Shown here: in pieces, positions 11,400 through 22,784 of the stretch
Layout of the letters: the number at the start of each line of letters is the position of its first letter
Numbering within the stretch: position 1 is the stretch's first letter
Assembly (NCBI GenBank): GCA_963575745.1
Contig: CAUYUJ010003669.1
Location: 1,114,736 to 1,178,735 of the forward strand
Reading direction: 5' to 3'
DNA: 64,000 bases
Source of the DNA: Prorocentrum cordatum
Taxonomy: Eukaryota > Sar > Dinophyceae > Prorocentrales > Prorocentraceae
The notes under the pieces: generated by a model
Seen by the model: the letters and a program-made list of their open reading frames with translations, nothing else
Told to the model about the DNA's origin: nothing
Database searches by the model: none
Translations under genes and position numbers: made by a program

Positions 11400-12800
11400 G
11401 TAGGAGTCCCAATTTGAAAACAAAAGGGAATATCTGGAATTGCTGTTTTTTTTTCAAATTCCTCGGTCTTGGAGCGTTGGAAGTGGGAAAACGTGAGAAG
11501 GCGAAACAAATTGACAAAACCACTGAAGACCAACGTTTTTACCCTCTTCGGGCTCTCTCGGGACGGCTCTCGAAGCTCTCTTGGGCTGTTTTGGGAGCCT
11601 CGTCGGGGATGTTTTGGGAGCCTCTCAAAGGTTTGGGGTGTGTTGGGGGCCTCTGGGGGATCCCGGAGTCCTCTCGGAGGTCTCTAAAAGGGTCCTGCTC
11701 CCGCTCTTGGGCTCATCTTGGGCCCGTTCTGGGGTGGTCTCTGTCCTGGGCGCCTCTTCGGCAGTCTTGGGACCGTCTTGGGGCCGTCTTGGGGGCCTCT
11801 TGGGCGGTCCCGGAGCGGTCTTGGGGGCCTCTTCGGCCGTCTTGGAGCGTTGGAAGCAGGAAATGGTGAGAAGGCCAGAAACCCTGCAACAAAACAATGG
11901 AAATTACAGATGTTAGGTTTTCTGGGCGCTCTCGGGAAGCCTCTCGGAGCTCTCTTGAGGTCTCTTGGAGGCCTCCTGGGAGCCTGGAGAGCCGCCCGAA
12001 AGCTATCCTGGGTTGCTTGGGCGCGTCTTGGGCCTTTCTTTGACGTTCTGGGGCCTTCTTGGGGTCGTCTTGGGCTGTCCTTGGGCGTTTTGGGGGCTCC
12101 CCTGGAGGTCGGGAAGCGCGGTACCACGAGCGTTCCGCAGATGCTCCGGGAAGGTGTGGGACCCCCGGGAGGAGGGGGCGCGCATTTGTTGAAAAAGAAA
12201 ATCAAAAACAAATCTCTCGAATTGCCATTAAAAAAAAACCCTTGGTCTTGGAGCGTTGGAAGCGGGAAAACGTGAAAAGGCGAAACAAATTGACAAAAAC
12301 CACTGAAGATCAACGTTTTTACCCTCTTCGGGCTCTCTCGGGACGGCTCTCGAACGAAGCTTTCTTGGGCTGTTTTGGGAGCCTCGTCGGAGCTTGTTTG
12401 GAGACACTCAGGGGTCTGGGGTGTGTTGGAGACCTCTGGGGGGTCCCGGAAACCTCTCGGAGGTCTCTGGCGGCCTCCTGCTCCCGCTCTTGGGCTCATC
12501 TTGGGCCTGTTCTGAAGCTTGGGGGCCTCTTGGGCGGTCTTGGGGGCCTCTTCGGCCGTCTTGGAGCGTTGGAAGCATGAAATGGTGAGAAGGCCAAAGA
12601 ACTTCAAGAAACCAAGAAAACAACGAATTTAGATACTCCGGGCGCTCTCGGGAGGCCTCTCAGAGCTCTCTTGAGATCTCTTGGAGGCCTCCTGGAGCCT
12701 GGAGGGCCGCCCGAAAGCTAACATCCTGGGTTGCTTGGGAAGGTCTTGGGCAATTCTTTTACATTGTGGGGGCTTCTTGGGATCGTCTTGGGCTGTCTTT
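11400..12800 (+). repeat. CTTGGGGGCCTC-type repeat block, duplicated
   Basis: A dense array of imperfect 10-14-bp phrases such as TCTTGGGGGCCTCTT and TCTTGGGCCG. Two larger units are tandem: about 11455-11910 and 12235-12640 share TCTTGGAGCGTTGGAAG, GGCGAAACAAATTGACAAAA, CACTGAAGA and ACGTTTTTACCCTCTTCGGG in the same order, with spacing changes. The reverse complement of the same family fills 26.15-26.78 kb and 59.35-59.87 kb, where it lies inside elements with terminal inverted repeats. Confidence 0.75.
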
Positions 12801-13305
12801 GGGCATTTTGGGGGCTCCCCGGGAGGCCGGGAACCGCGGTTTTGGAGGACGCCCCGGGTGGGAGCCCGCCGTATTTGCTTATATTCTAAATTTCTCTTGC
12901 GCCCGCTCCCGAAATCGGTGGCCCATCATGCCCCCCATCATAAGCCGTGATGAGGGTGATGAGGGCAAGGGAGGGTGAGGAGGAGGGACTGGATGGGGAC
13001 GTAAAGTCTACCGTCAGCACGATCTAATCTTGGCGAGCCCTGCCCCGATGCCTCCATCATGAAGACGCTGGCCAATATCGTGCCGGTACCGATGTAGAGG
13101 CACGCCTCGGGCGCCAGAGGGGTGGGTACGCAACCCCCTCCCCGAGCGCTTCCGTCTCGCGAGCGGCCCCTGTCCTATGCCCGAAATCAGAACGAGCGGC
13201 ACCGAACAGTCTTGCTTACTCCCTGCGCGCGCGCGGCGGGATGGGGCCTCCGTCTCTGGGGGCGGCACTCGGGAGCGACACGCGGGGGCGACACGTGGGG
13301 GTGGC

Positions 13306-13416
13306 CATCGCTCGGGCGCCCACTCTCCGTGCATTCTTCGATGTCGTGTGCATATGCTTCGCCAGATGATCGAGGATGTTCCTCGCCCCCCAACAATTGC
13401 ACACGTCCGAGCGATG
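13306..13416 (+). mobile_element. MITE-like element, copy 2
   Basis: Same 5'-to-3' arrangement as 7897-8017. The right terminus ACGTCCGAGCGATG is intact, the left CATCGCTCGGGCGC has changed, and the central hairpin is CGAGGA-TGT-TCCTCG. It ends directly against module A at 13421, so the two may have moved together or one may have inserted at the edge of the other. Confidence 0.6.
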
Positions 13417-13420
13417 CCAA

Positions 13421-13630
13421 GGAAAATCTGCCGGCCCCCTTGTGGGGCCACCAGGCTGTAGGCCGAAGGTTCGCAGTTTCCGTACCAGTTGCAGCTTCCA
13501 GTTTCCACTGTTACGGTTCTGCTTCTTGCTGCTTACTGTTCCTCGTTAATGGACCGCGCGAGGGGGTGGAGGCCCAAACGGGCAGGTTTAGCACGCCCTG
13601 AGCGTGTGCTCTGAATTGCTGGGGTGGGTA
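13421..13630 (+). repeat. Composite repeat module A, copy 1
   Basis: About 210 bp matching 18054-18260 at high identity. Shared blocks are CCGGCCCCCTTG, GGGGCCACCAGG, TACCAGTTGCAGCTTCCAG, CTGCTTCTTGCTGCTT and GGGTAAAAATTGACACC. It directly precedes a 73-bp satellite array in both places. Non-coding as far as can be seen. Confidence 0.8.
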
Positions 13631-14005
13631 AAAATTGACACCCCTCTCTCAGATCGGCGGGGTCAGGGTCCAAAAACACAAAAGATTTGCCACATTTCTA
13701 AAATTCGGTGGCGCTCCTCACGCAGATCGGCGGGCTCAGGGTCCAAAAACACATGGGATTTGCGACATTTCTGACATTCGGTGGCACCCCTCACGCAGAT
13801 CGGCGGGGTCAGGGTCCAAAAACACACGGGATTAGCCGCATTTCTGACATTCGGTGGCACACATTATGCAGATCGGCGGGCTCAGGGTGCAAAAACATAA
13901 AGGATGTGCGACATTTCTGCAATCCGTCGGCACCCCTCACGCAGATCGGCGGGGTCAGTGTCCGAAAACACAAGGGATTTGTCACAATTCTGAAAGTCGA
14001 TTATC
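13630..14005 (+). repeat. 73-bp satellite array, first part of copy 1
   Basis: Five units, each with CACGCAGATCGGCGGGGTC, then AGGGTCCAAAAACACA, GGGATTTGC and ACATTTCTGA. Unit starts at 13706, 13779, 13852 and 13925 give an exact 73-bp period. Confidence 0.9.
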
Positions 14006-14054
14006 CCAGTGCGACCCTACCTGGGAGTTGGAGCATTTAGGAAAGCAGCATCTA

Positions 14055-14940
14055 CATGCTGCGCTATGCTGCGCTATGCTGCGCTATGCTGCGCTATGCT
14101 GCGCTATGTTATGCTATGCTGCGCTATGCTATGCTATGCTGTGCTATGCGGTGCTATGCGTTGCTATGCTATGCTATGCTATGCAATGCTATGCTATGCT
14201 AGGGTACGCTCGGCTGCGCTGTGTTATGCTATGCTATGCTATGCTATGCTATGATATGCCATGCTGCGCTATGCTACGCTATGCTATGCTATGTTATGCT
14301 GCGTTATGTTGTGCTATGGTATGCGATGATGCGCTATGCTATGATATGCTAGGCTATGCTATGCTATGCTATGCTGCGATATGTCATGATATGCTATGAT
14401 ATGCTATGCTATGCTGCGCTATGGTATGCTATGGTATGCTATGATGTGCTGTGCTATGCTATGCTATGCTATGCTGAGCTGTGCTAGGCTGCGCTATGCT
14501 ATGCTATGCTATGCTATGTTATGCTGCGCTGTACTATGCGATGATATGCTATGCTGTGCTATGCTATGCTGAGCTATGCTGAACTATGCTATGCTATGCT
14601 ATACTTGGCTATGCTATGCTATGCTAATGCTGCGCTGCGCTATGCTGCGCTGCGCTAAGCTAAGGTAAGCTAAGCCATGCTAAGCTAAGCTACACTGAGC
14701 TAGGCTAGGCTAAGCCAAGCTAAGCTAAGCTAAGCTAAGCCAAGCCAAGCCAAGCCAAGCCAAGCCAAGCTAAGCTAAGCTAAGCTAAGCTAAGCTAAGC
14801 GGAGCTACGCTAAGCTAAGCTAAGCGGAGCTACGCTAAGCTAAGCTAAGCTAAGCTAGGCTAGGCAAAGCTAAGCTAAGATGAGATAAGCGATGCTAAGC
14901 TACGCTAAGCTAAGCTAAGCTTAGTTTAGCTAAGCTAAGC
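14055..14940 (+). repeat. 885-bp pentanucleotide array, (GCTAT)n grading into (GCTAA)n
   Basis: Five-base units ATGCT/GCGCT dominate to about 14640 and GCTAA/GCCAA units after that. It sits between two parts of the 73-bp satellite (ending 14005, resuming 15075), so it appears to have expanded or inserted within that array. The Met/Leu/Cys/Ala translations are artefacts. Confidence 0.9.
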
Positions 14941-15074
14941 TGGGTGAACCCAGGGGGCGCAACTGGAGGAACCGCGGGGCGGATGCCGGGGGAACCGCCC
15001 GGGGCGGGTTCCACTGCCCGGCCCCTTTAAGCTAGAGGGGAAGAACCCTTCTAGGCAGAGCCTAGGTAGGGAAT

Positions 15075-15245
15075 TACACCCCTCACGCAGATCGGCGGGG
15101 TCTGCGTCCAAACACACAAGGGATGTGCGACATTTTTGAAATTCGATTGAACCCCTCACGCAGATCGGCGGGGTCAGGGTCCGAAAACCCATGGGATTCT
15201 CAACATTTCTGAATCTCGGTGGCACCCCTCGCGCTGATCGACAGG
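15075..15245 (+). repeat. 73-bp satellite array, second part of copy 1
   Basis: Two complete units and one partial unit of the same satellite as 13630-14005, in the same orientation. Confidence 0.85.
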
Positions 15246-15321
15246 GTTCATACAACAGCGAGTACAACAATGGACTCGCAATCTCCATTCGTCTTGTCAA
15301 TTACCCATCGTCTTCGCATGA

Positions 15322-15435
15322 AGTTCCGACGCTGCTTCACGGTGAAGCCAAAGCCTCATGACTTCGCCCTTCCATGGCCCATTCTCCGAGAGAGGGGGCC
15401 GGCGGCAGGGGGCGAAGCCCTTACGGTAATCCCCG
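15322..15435 (+). repeat. Composite repeat module C, copy 1
   Basis: Shares CTGCTTCACGG, CCTCATGACTT, TCCGAGA, GGGGGCCGGCGGCA and GGGCGAAGCCC with 18676-18790, in order. It is the right-hand flank of the satellite in both places. Confidence 0.7.
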
Positions 15436-15599
15436 AATGATGGCGACACTCTGGGGCGACACCTGGAAGCGCTTCGCCTTCGCCGCTCCCCCCTGACTTT
15501 TTTCTGCTTTCTCCACGCGCAGGCGGAGCCCAGTGGCACGACGCGACAGACGAGCGACGGACGGCAGACGACCGAAGGCAAGGGCGGCGGCGCGGGAGG

Positions 15600-15999
<400 letters not shown>

Positions 16000-16400
16000 G
16001 GGAGGGGAAGGGGGGCAGGGGAAGGGCACACGGGGGGCGCCCGCGCCGCCGCGGCCCCGCGCACGCCCGGCGGCGCCGAAGGCGGCACGCCTCTGCGCCC
16101 ACGGCTGGCGCGGCGGCGGCGAGGTCGGCCGCCACCTGTGGCCCAGCAGCTCCGCGAAATTCCGGGGCGGCGAGGCGCCACGGCGCGGCGTCCAGCCGCC
16201 GCCGCAGCTCGACTCGGCGAGCCCCCGAGTCCGCGCCCGCGTCGCGGCGCCCGCCGCCGCGGCCGCGGAGGCCCTCGGGCACCACTGGAAGACCGTGCTT
16301 CCGTTGCGGAGGGAGGGGGAGGCGCAGAAGGGGGAGGCCTCCTGACGCAGGACGGGGAGGAGGCTGGAGACAGGAAGGCACTGCTGCTCCCGCTCCTCCC
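16000..16400. other. No gene seen; GC-rich unique spacer
   Basis: Very GC-rich sequence open in several frames, with Arg/Ala/Pro-rich translations. No motif recognised. Confidence 0.35.
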
Positions 16401-16407
16401 GCTTCGC

Positions 16408-16527
16408 CATCGCTCAGACGTCCATTCCTCGTGCATGTTTCGATTTCGCGCGTGTATTTTTCGCCAGATGATCCCAGATGCTCCTCGAAGGTCCCCGCTG
16501 GGAAAAAATGCACACGTCAGAGCGGTG
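16408..16527 (+). mobile_element. MITE-like element, copy 3
   Basis: Left terminus CATCGCTCAGACGT and right terminus ACGTCAGAGCGGTG are decayed versions of the 14-bp inverted repeat. The interior TTTCGCCAGATGATC and CTCCTCGA blocks match the copies at 7897 and 13306. This is the most diverged of the three. Confidence 0.6.
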
Positions 16528-16653
16528 CCAGGCTCCCTTCCTCCCGCTGCTGCGGTCCACGCTGCTCCTCCCGCTGCTGCTGCTGCTCCTCCTCCTCCGC
16601 GGGCGTGCTGGCGCGCTGCGCCCGCACGACTCGCTCGCCCTCCAGAGGACCGC

Positions 16654-16842
16654 TGGGATGACCAGGGGTCAGTTTCGAGAACAGGTGGCCTCCTCGCATC
16701 AGCGAGAGAGCGTCTGCGAACCTGGAGGAACGGATAACAAGTGCGAGATCTTTCAGAGGAGGAAGAGGTACCGACGCCACTGCCCTAGGATGACATGGGG
16801 TCAGTTTCGACAACAGGTGGCCTCCCCGCATCAGCGAGAGGC
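16654..16842 (+). repeat. Pair of ~53-bp direct repeats
   Basis: GGGTCAGTTTCGAGAACAGG...GCATCAGCGAGAG near 16663-16706 recurs near 16799-16842 with few changes; the spacer is unique. Confidence 0.75.
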
Positions 16843-17035
16843 TCAGCCCAGTGCGGCCTCCCGACGGGTTTATCTCAACCCTGTATGAGTGTGTCCGACA
16901 GCTTGCTTCCCGAGGTGTGCACGGCTGGTCTAGAGATTTGGGCTGCTGCGGGTGGCGCGTGCCCCACAGTCTGTGCCCACTCTGACGCTGCGTGGCGTCG
17001 AGAACGACCCTGGACCACGGCTTCGCATGAACACA

Positions 17036-17110
17036 AGACAGGAGGAGGAGGAGGAGGAGGAGGAGGAGGAGGAGGACGAGGACGAGGAGGGGGAGGGGAG
17101 GATGAGGAGG
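17036..17110 (+). repeat. (GGA)n tract
   Basis: A purine run of GGA/GAG triplets. Confidence 0.9.
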
Positions 17111-17699
17111 AGTTGGAAGAGCAACGGGCGGACGAACGAACGAACGAACGCTGAAGCTGTACGCGCTCCGATTGGGAGCCCGCCCGTGCCGATTAGGGCA
17201 TGGCCAGGAGACCGCAGCCTCGACTCGAGGAACACGGGCTCAAGCATGCGAAGCGCATGCCAGCTCACGTGGTGCCACGACTCGGTTCTCTCAGCGACCC
17301 GGAGGAGGGAGAGAATAATGAGACAATAAGGGCAAGCGATTTTTGTGTAAGCCTAAATCGATTCCTCCTCATCTCTTGATAATGCGACGAAGTGGCTGCT
17401 GCCGCTTTAGCGAGCTATGTACTCATCCTCTGACCCCTGCCAGCCCAGCAGGAGTGATAATGGCGATGCGTTGCCATGCATCTCTGAAGAGGGCGTGGCG
17501 GCACCGAACAAAAACAGAAGGGCACCCCGTTCCACTCCAATTCCTTCCCCTCCCACCTCCTTTTTCCCTTCACCACCATCACCCTCGTACCCCTTGTCCT
17601 CCTTCCCCTCCCCCTCCACCACCTCAACCACCGCCCCCCCCTCCGCCTCCCCCTCCGTTGGCGACGACGACGACGACGACCGCGGCGACGACGAGGACA

Positions 17700-17905
17700 G
17701 CGACGACGGCTGGCGGCGCGCCACGACGAGGGCCCAGCTGACCGTGCAGCAGGCGCCCACCACGCCGCACTCCGAGAGGTGCCCCAGGAAGACCGGCGAG
17801 GAGCCACCCTCGGGGAGGAACACGTCGCTGGATGGAGCGGGGGGGAACACGGAAAAGCGGCACCACCACCACCACCAGGGACTCGAGACGTCCCCTGTCC
17901 CCAGC
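17700..17905 (-). pseudogene. Duplicated coding-like segment, copy 1, identity unknown
   Basis: Positions 17717-17840 match 22535-22655 closely and lie beside GAC/ACG triplet runs in both places. On the minus strand both copies are open and encode a shared peptide: here SECGVVGACCTVSWALVVAR, in the other copy SECGEVGACCTVSWAVVVAR. Conservation of the frame with mostly conservative residue changes suggests it derives from protein-coding sequence, possibly an exon picked up by a repeat. No family recognised. It could instead be a recent dispersed repeat whose frame is open by chance. Confidence 0.4.
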
Positions 17906-18053
17906 TCGGGGAGGCATCGTGAACCTCCTCGCGGGATGCGGCCTCCCTGGTGGTGGTGTCGCCTCTCCTCCCCCGGTCCCCCCCCCCCCGAGCGGTGGGA
18001 GGATGAATGATGAGAGGAGGGCAGGAAGGAGCTCAGACGAGAAGCACCCCAAC

Positions 18054-18262
18054 AAAAATCCGCCGGCCCCCTTGCGGGGCCACCAGGATGTAGGCCGGGA
18101 ATGTGCTGCTCCCTGTACCAGTTGCAGCTTCCAGATTCCACTGTTACAGTTCTGCTTCTTGCTGCTTGCTGGTCTTATTGATGAACGCGCGAGGGGGGGG
18201 AGCCCAAACCACCAGAACTACCACGCCCTGGGAGGGTTCTCAGAATCTCTGGGGGGGTAAAA
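18054..18262 (+). repeat. Composite repeat module A, copy 2
   Basis: Second copy of the module at 13421-13630, again directly before the 73-bp satellite. Its left edge reads AAAATCCGCCGGCCCCCTTG followed by CGGGGCC, a small hairpin. Confidence 0.8.
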
Positions 18263-18675
18263 ATTGACACCACTCACGCAAATCCGCAGGGCCAGGGTCC
18301 AAAAAAACAAAGGATTTGCCACATGTTTGAATTTCAGTGGCACCCCTCACGCAGATCGGCGGGGTCAGGGTCAAAAAACAAAAAGGATTTGCAACATTTC
18401 TGACTTCGGTGGCACCCCTCACGCCGATCGGCGGGGTCAGGGTCCAAAAACACACGGGATTTGTCACATTCCTAAAATTCGGTATCACCCCTCACGCAGA
18501 TCGGCGGGGTCAGGGTCCAAAAACACAAGGGATTTGCAACATGTCTGAGCTTCGGTGGCACCCCTCTTGCAGATCGGCGGGGTCAGGGTCCAAAAACACA
18601 CGGGATTTGCCACATTCCTGGAATTCGGTGGCACCCCTCACGCAGATCGGCGGGGTCAGGGTCGAAAAACAAACA
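18262..18675 (+). repeat. 73-bp satellite array, copy 2
   Basis: About six units of the satellite seen at 13630-14005, in the same orientation and uninterrupted here. Confidence 0.9.
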
Positions 18676-18795
18676 GGTCCCGACACTGCTTCACGGCGGC
18701 GCGCAGACCTCATGACTTAGCCTTGGCATCTCCCATTATATCCGAGACAAGGGGGGCCGGCGGCACGGGGCGAAGCCCTCACGGATATCTAAAGC
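18676..18795 (+). repeat. Composite repeat module C, copy 2
   Basis: Matches 15322-15435 and completes an A-satellite-C composite of about 740 bp. Confidence 0.7.
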
Positions 18796-19159
18796 GCAGC
18801 AGAGAGCAGCCATGAGCACCTCAGGGCCTTTTGCGAAGGACCGTGGCTGCCCGGACCAAACATGGAGCCGGCAATGTCGGGCGAGAGCACAGTCCCTCCA
18901 TCCTTTGTCGGGACATGTCCGGCGAAACGGCTGTCGGACCGCCTCCGGACCGGGCGATCTCGCGCTCCCACCTGTGGGCCGTGGGGCCCTTCTGTTCCCC
19001 TGGTCTACCACTAGTCGAAGCGCTACCCTTCCCGCGTCGCCATGGCTGGACTCGTCTTGAAATCCTAGTCTGCACGCGCCCCAGGAGAGGTCAGGTCTGG
19101 GGAGCTGCGGCACCTGTATCGGGAGTGGGGGCCCTGAGATCATGGTGCGGCAACTTGTT

Positions 19160-19300
19160 TCACACAAGGCGTGTTCGCCTCGTTTCGGGCGTCGGGACCA
19201 TCACAGATCGATCTGGCTCGAAGAACGCTAGAGAAAAATGAAGCCCAAGGCTAAAGGCATGGTTTTCCGCGATGTTGCACTTTTCCACAACTACGGATCT
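19160..19300 (+). repeat. Diverged copy of the repeat at 44735-44870
   Basis: GATCGATCTGGCTCGAA and CGCGATGTTGCACTTTTCCAC correspond in order and spacing to GATCGATCCGGCTTGAA and CGCGATGTTGCCATTTCTTTGC at 44775-44850. Confidence 0.5.
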
Positions 19301-20640
19301 CAAGGGAGGAAGGGGCGCGGATGAGAGGCAGGAGGAGCGGGTGAGAGAACGGGAAACAGCTCTTCGGCTGTTTTCGCAAGAACGCTTGAAGGCTCATGCG
19401 CCCGCTTGAGGGGCCACTGAACAAAATGGTCCCAAAGCCAACCCAGAATGAATCCGGATCAGAGCAGATTCTGAGAGCGTGAGCTGAATCAAGCGGGGCC
19501 ATGCCTGATTAGCCCAATCTTCGACCAGGGGTACACGTCGGTCGGAAGAAGTAGGTAAACTCACGAAGTAGGAAGGCGGAAGACTTATATTGGGTTCAGG
19601 CCCCTCCCAGAGAATAACGAAACGCAGCAAAAGCTTCATTGGCTCTTGAAGTAGGAAGGCGCTTGAAGTAGATCTGGGATCTGGGAATCTAGAAATGCCT
19701 GCTTTCAACGACCAGCGTGTATACCTGCGGTGCGCAGTGGCGTCACATCGTCCTCCTGCTCCTCCTCTTGCTCCTCCTCAACATATTCGCTCTCCTCCTC
19801 ATCGTCATTCTCGCTTTCCTCCTCTCTTTCCACGACCACCTCCCTCCGTACCCTCTTCCTCTTCCCGCTGCCGCAGACTGTTCTTCAGACCCCCTTCTAC
19901 ATCTGTCTCCAGCACCTCCCCTTGACTCCTTCCGTTGACCATGGCTTTCGGCGGCGCTTTGGAGTCGCAATTTTGGCAGCGGAGCCCTCTCGGGCCTTAG
20001 TCCTCGCTTGTGCGGCGTGCCCTTTCGAGGCGCGTTCTGGAGCCGTGGCGTTGCTTCCCTCTCCCGCACGCTGTGCATCGCAAAGAGTCCAGAGAATCCT
20101 TCCCCTCCGCACTCCTCATCGCTCGTCCTCCTCTTACATTCCACGTCGTCTGCATCCAATCGCCCCCGTCTGTGCTCCCCATCCTCCTCCCCTAGCTCCT
20201 GATCACACATGCGCAGTCCAAGGCTATCTGAGTTCGCGTGAACGCTGCCTATTCAAAAGTACCCTAAGGAGATGACAAGGACAGGGGAGAAGACAAGGGT
20301 AGTGATGGCACGAACGACGGACGATGAAAAACTTGCCCATGAGGGAGTGCTCTCCGAAATCCGTCACCATCCCGCGACCCGAACTGAAGGGTGCCGTCAC
20401 AGGGAACGGGCTCATGAGCGGGGGACATCGATCTGGAATCAGCGATACGACACCGATAGATCAGCGATAGGTCTCCAACAGCGAAACCGCACCCCCCTGC
20501 CTATGGGCGACCAGTGGGTGATTAGGGGTCGATCACAGGAGCCTATCCCCCCAAAAAGTTGCCCCTGAAAGCAGGGGTGGTCCCAAGGCTTCCCTTGGCT
20601 CTAGGGGCCCCTCGCGCTGCCTGCGACCCCTGGAGGCCTC
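19300..20640. other. No gene seen; mixed spacer
   Basis: Contains a CTCCT-rich stretch (19744-19890) and otherwise unique sequence. Open frames on both strands overlap and none looks protein-like. Confidence 0.35.
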
Positions 20641-20653
20641 CCAGAGGAGGTCC

Positions 20654-20815
20654 GAGCAGATGGGGTCGGAAGATCGCGCCTCCTCGCCGATGCATCGGCG
20701 ATGCATCGGTGATGCATCGGCGACGTCGTCGTGGAGCAAGTCGGGTCGGGCTCCATATCGAGACACATCGCCGATGCATTGACGATGCGGCGCGATCCTC
20801 CGACCCCATCTGCTC
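20654..20815. repeat. 27-bp inverted repeat enclosing GATGCATCGGC repeats
   Basis: The left arm 20654-20680 (GAGCAGATGGGGTCGGAAGA...) and right arm 20789-20815 are reverse complements at 26 of 27 positions. The ~108-bp interior holds four GCATCGGCGAT-type 11-12-mers and their complement. Another CCGATGCATCGGCGATGCG with CTCCGACCCCATC lies at 21159-21191. The arrangement resembles a small foldback element. Confidence 0.65.
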
Positions 20816-20819
20816 CTGT

Positions 20820-21980
20820 CTTGTATGGGAAGCCCGGGACCCCCTCCCAGACATGGTGCGAGGCGTTTCTTAATGGGGGGGCGACAAGAAGCGGGGGCGA
20901 AGAAACGTACACATGCCGCGGACCACTTGGACCCCAGGGGTCCTTTTTCTCAGGGCCCTGAACATGCACGAGCGGTGAACCCTTCTTCACCCCTCCGCTT
21001 ACCATCTCGTCAGAACTTTTACTTCAGTATGACAATTGCAACGAAAACGCCATCAACAACATCATCAACGACCATCCAACAACATCAAACACCACTGCGC
21101 TTCACATCATCCCCCCGAGACCATCCTCCCAAATTGAGCCAGCCGTGCTGCCACTGCAGCCGATGCATCGGCGATGCGCTCCGACCCCATCACGTGTCGC
21201 TCCACTTGAGGGCCAGGACCTGAGTAGTTGGTTCGTGGAAGCGACAAGGAATTCGTTGTTGTTCGGTTTCGTTTACCGATTATGTTTCTGTTCTGGCGCC
21301 GTTTTGCTGCTTGCGTCGCCGTTTCTGTTTCCGCTTCCAGCTCCGGTTCCAGTCCTGGAACTGTGTGGCTCCGTTGCGGCGAGCAGGTGTTTCACCGTTT
21401 CCAAAAACAACTGCCACTAAGCCCAGACCCCCATCTATCCTCCGACTCCATCTGCTCCGACTCCATGTATCCCGACCCCATGAACTCCGACACTCTGGCC
21501 CTATTTGGGCAACGAGGGAATGAATCTTACGCGAGGTGGTATAGCGATCTTGTGCGGTGGCTTGCGCGGGCCGCCAGTGTGGCACTACGCGTGAAGAAGA
21601 GGGCACATACACGCGGCCTTAGCGGCATCAATAGATATTGGAGATGCGCGCGGAGTTCCTACATCAGCGCTGGACCCCCCTCCCTGGCCCGCGAAGTGCG
21701 CGGGCCAGGAAGCGCCGCCCAAGGGGTCCAGCGCTGACCCGAGAAAACCGCGCAAACCACGGACCATTCATTATCATGCACCGTTCTTTCTGTTCGTCGA
21801 TACGCGCCAACGTCGGCAAAGGCGACCACGATTTTCTCAAGACGCCTGTTTGAGGCCTGGACTGGTGGGGCTTCGGATTGCGCGCAGACAGATCCCGCAG
21901 GACTCCCGAGTAGTCCAGGGCGGTCAACCCGAAGCATTACCACGGTGATGCCCAAGCCCCCGCTTTTCTTCCGATACCCG
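20820..21980. other. No gene seen
   Basis: Mostly unique. Includes the partner (21527-21620) of the CTTACGCG repeat at 8265. The inverted pair GTCCAGCGCTG is a short palindrome-like phrase near 21665 and 21727. Confidence 0.35.
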
Positions 21981-21984
21981 TTTG

Positions 21985-22215
21985 AAAGGCCTGGACCCCC
22001 CCTCCTCCTCCTCCTCTTCCTCCTCCTCCTCCTCCTCCACCTTCTCGCCCTCCTCCTGCTCCTCCTCATCGTGCTTCACCTCCTCCTCCTCCTCCTCCTC
22101 CTTCTCCACCTCCTCGCCCTCCTCTTCGCCCTCCTCATCGTGCTTCACCTCCTCCTCCTCCTCCTCCTCCTCCTCCTCCTCCTCCTCGCCCTCCTCATCC
22201 TCCTCCCCCTCTCCT
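21985..22215 (+). repeat. (CTC)n pyrimidine tract
   Basis: CTCCTCCTC triplets with CTTCTCCACCTCCTCGCC interruptions recurring about every 60 bp, itself a weak higher-order repeat. Confidence 0.9.
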
Positions 22216-22439
22216 TGCCCTCCTCCTCCTCCGCCTCCTCCTTCGTGCTTCTTCTCCTCTCCCTCCCTGGCTTGGGGCTGGGCAGCGCGGCCTCCGCGGC
22301 CCCGCGAGGCGCGCTCGCGCTCTCCGCCGCAGCAGGGCCACCGGCCGGCGCGGCGAAGGCCTGGCTGGCTGGGGAGGGGTCGGCAAAGGCCTCCACCGGG
22401 CGCTCGCCAGCATCTCCGAATCGGGCCCTGAGATCCGGA

Positions 22440-22745
22440 ACATGGAAGACATCACGACAACGACGAAGACGACCACGACAACGACGACGACGACAACGAC
22501 GACGACGACAACGACGACGACGACGAGGACGCCGGCGCGCCACGACGACGGCCCAGCTGACCGTGCAGCAGGCGCCCACCTCTCCGCACTCCGAGCGGTG
22601 CCACAGGAAGACTGGCGAGGGGCCACCCTTGGGGAGGACGTCGTCGCCAGATGAAGCGGTAACACCACCACCAGGGACCACCAGCGGAGAAGCCAGGGTG
22701 GGTCCCCTTGCCAGTGTTGTCCCCCCGTCTCGCTCGAGACATCCC
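22440..22745 (-). pseudogene. Duplicated coding-like segment, copy 2, identity unknown
   Basis: Positions 22440-22530 are (ACG)n. Positions 22535-22655 match 17717-17840, and weaker similarity continues (CACCACCACCAGGGAC, CTCGAGACATCCCCTG) to about 22745. The minus-strand frame carries the conserved GACCTVSW-containing peptide. The adjoining ACG triplet run would encode a Val/Arg/Cys-type low-complexity extension. Confidence 0.4.
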
Positions 22746-22784
22746 CTGACCGAGCCCCTAACCCTAGCCCCAAACAGTACTCGA

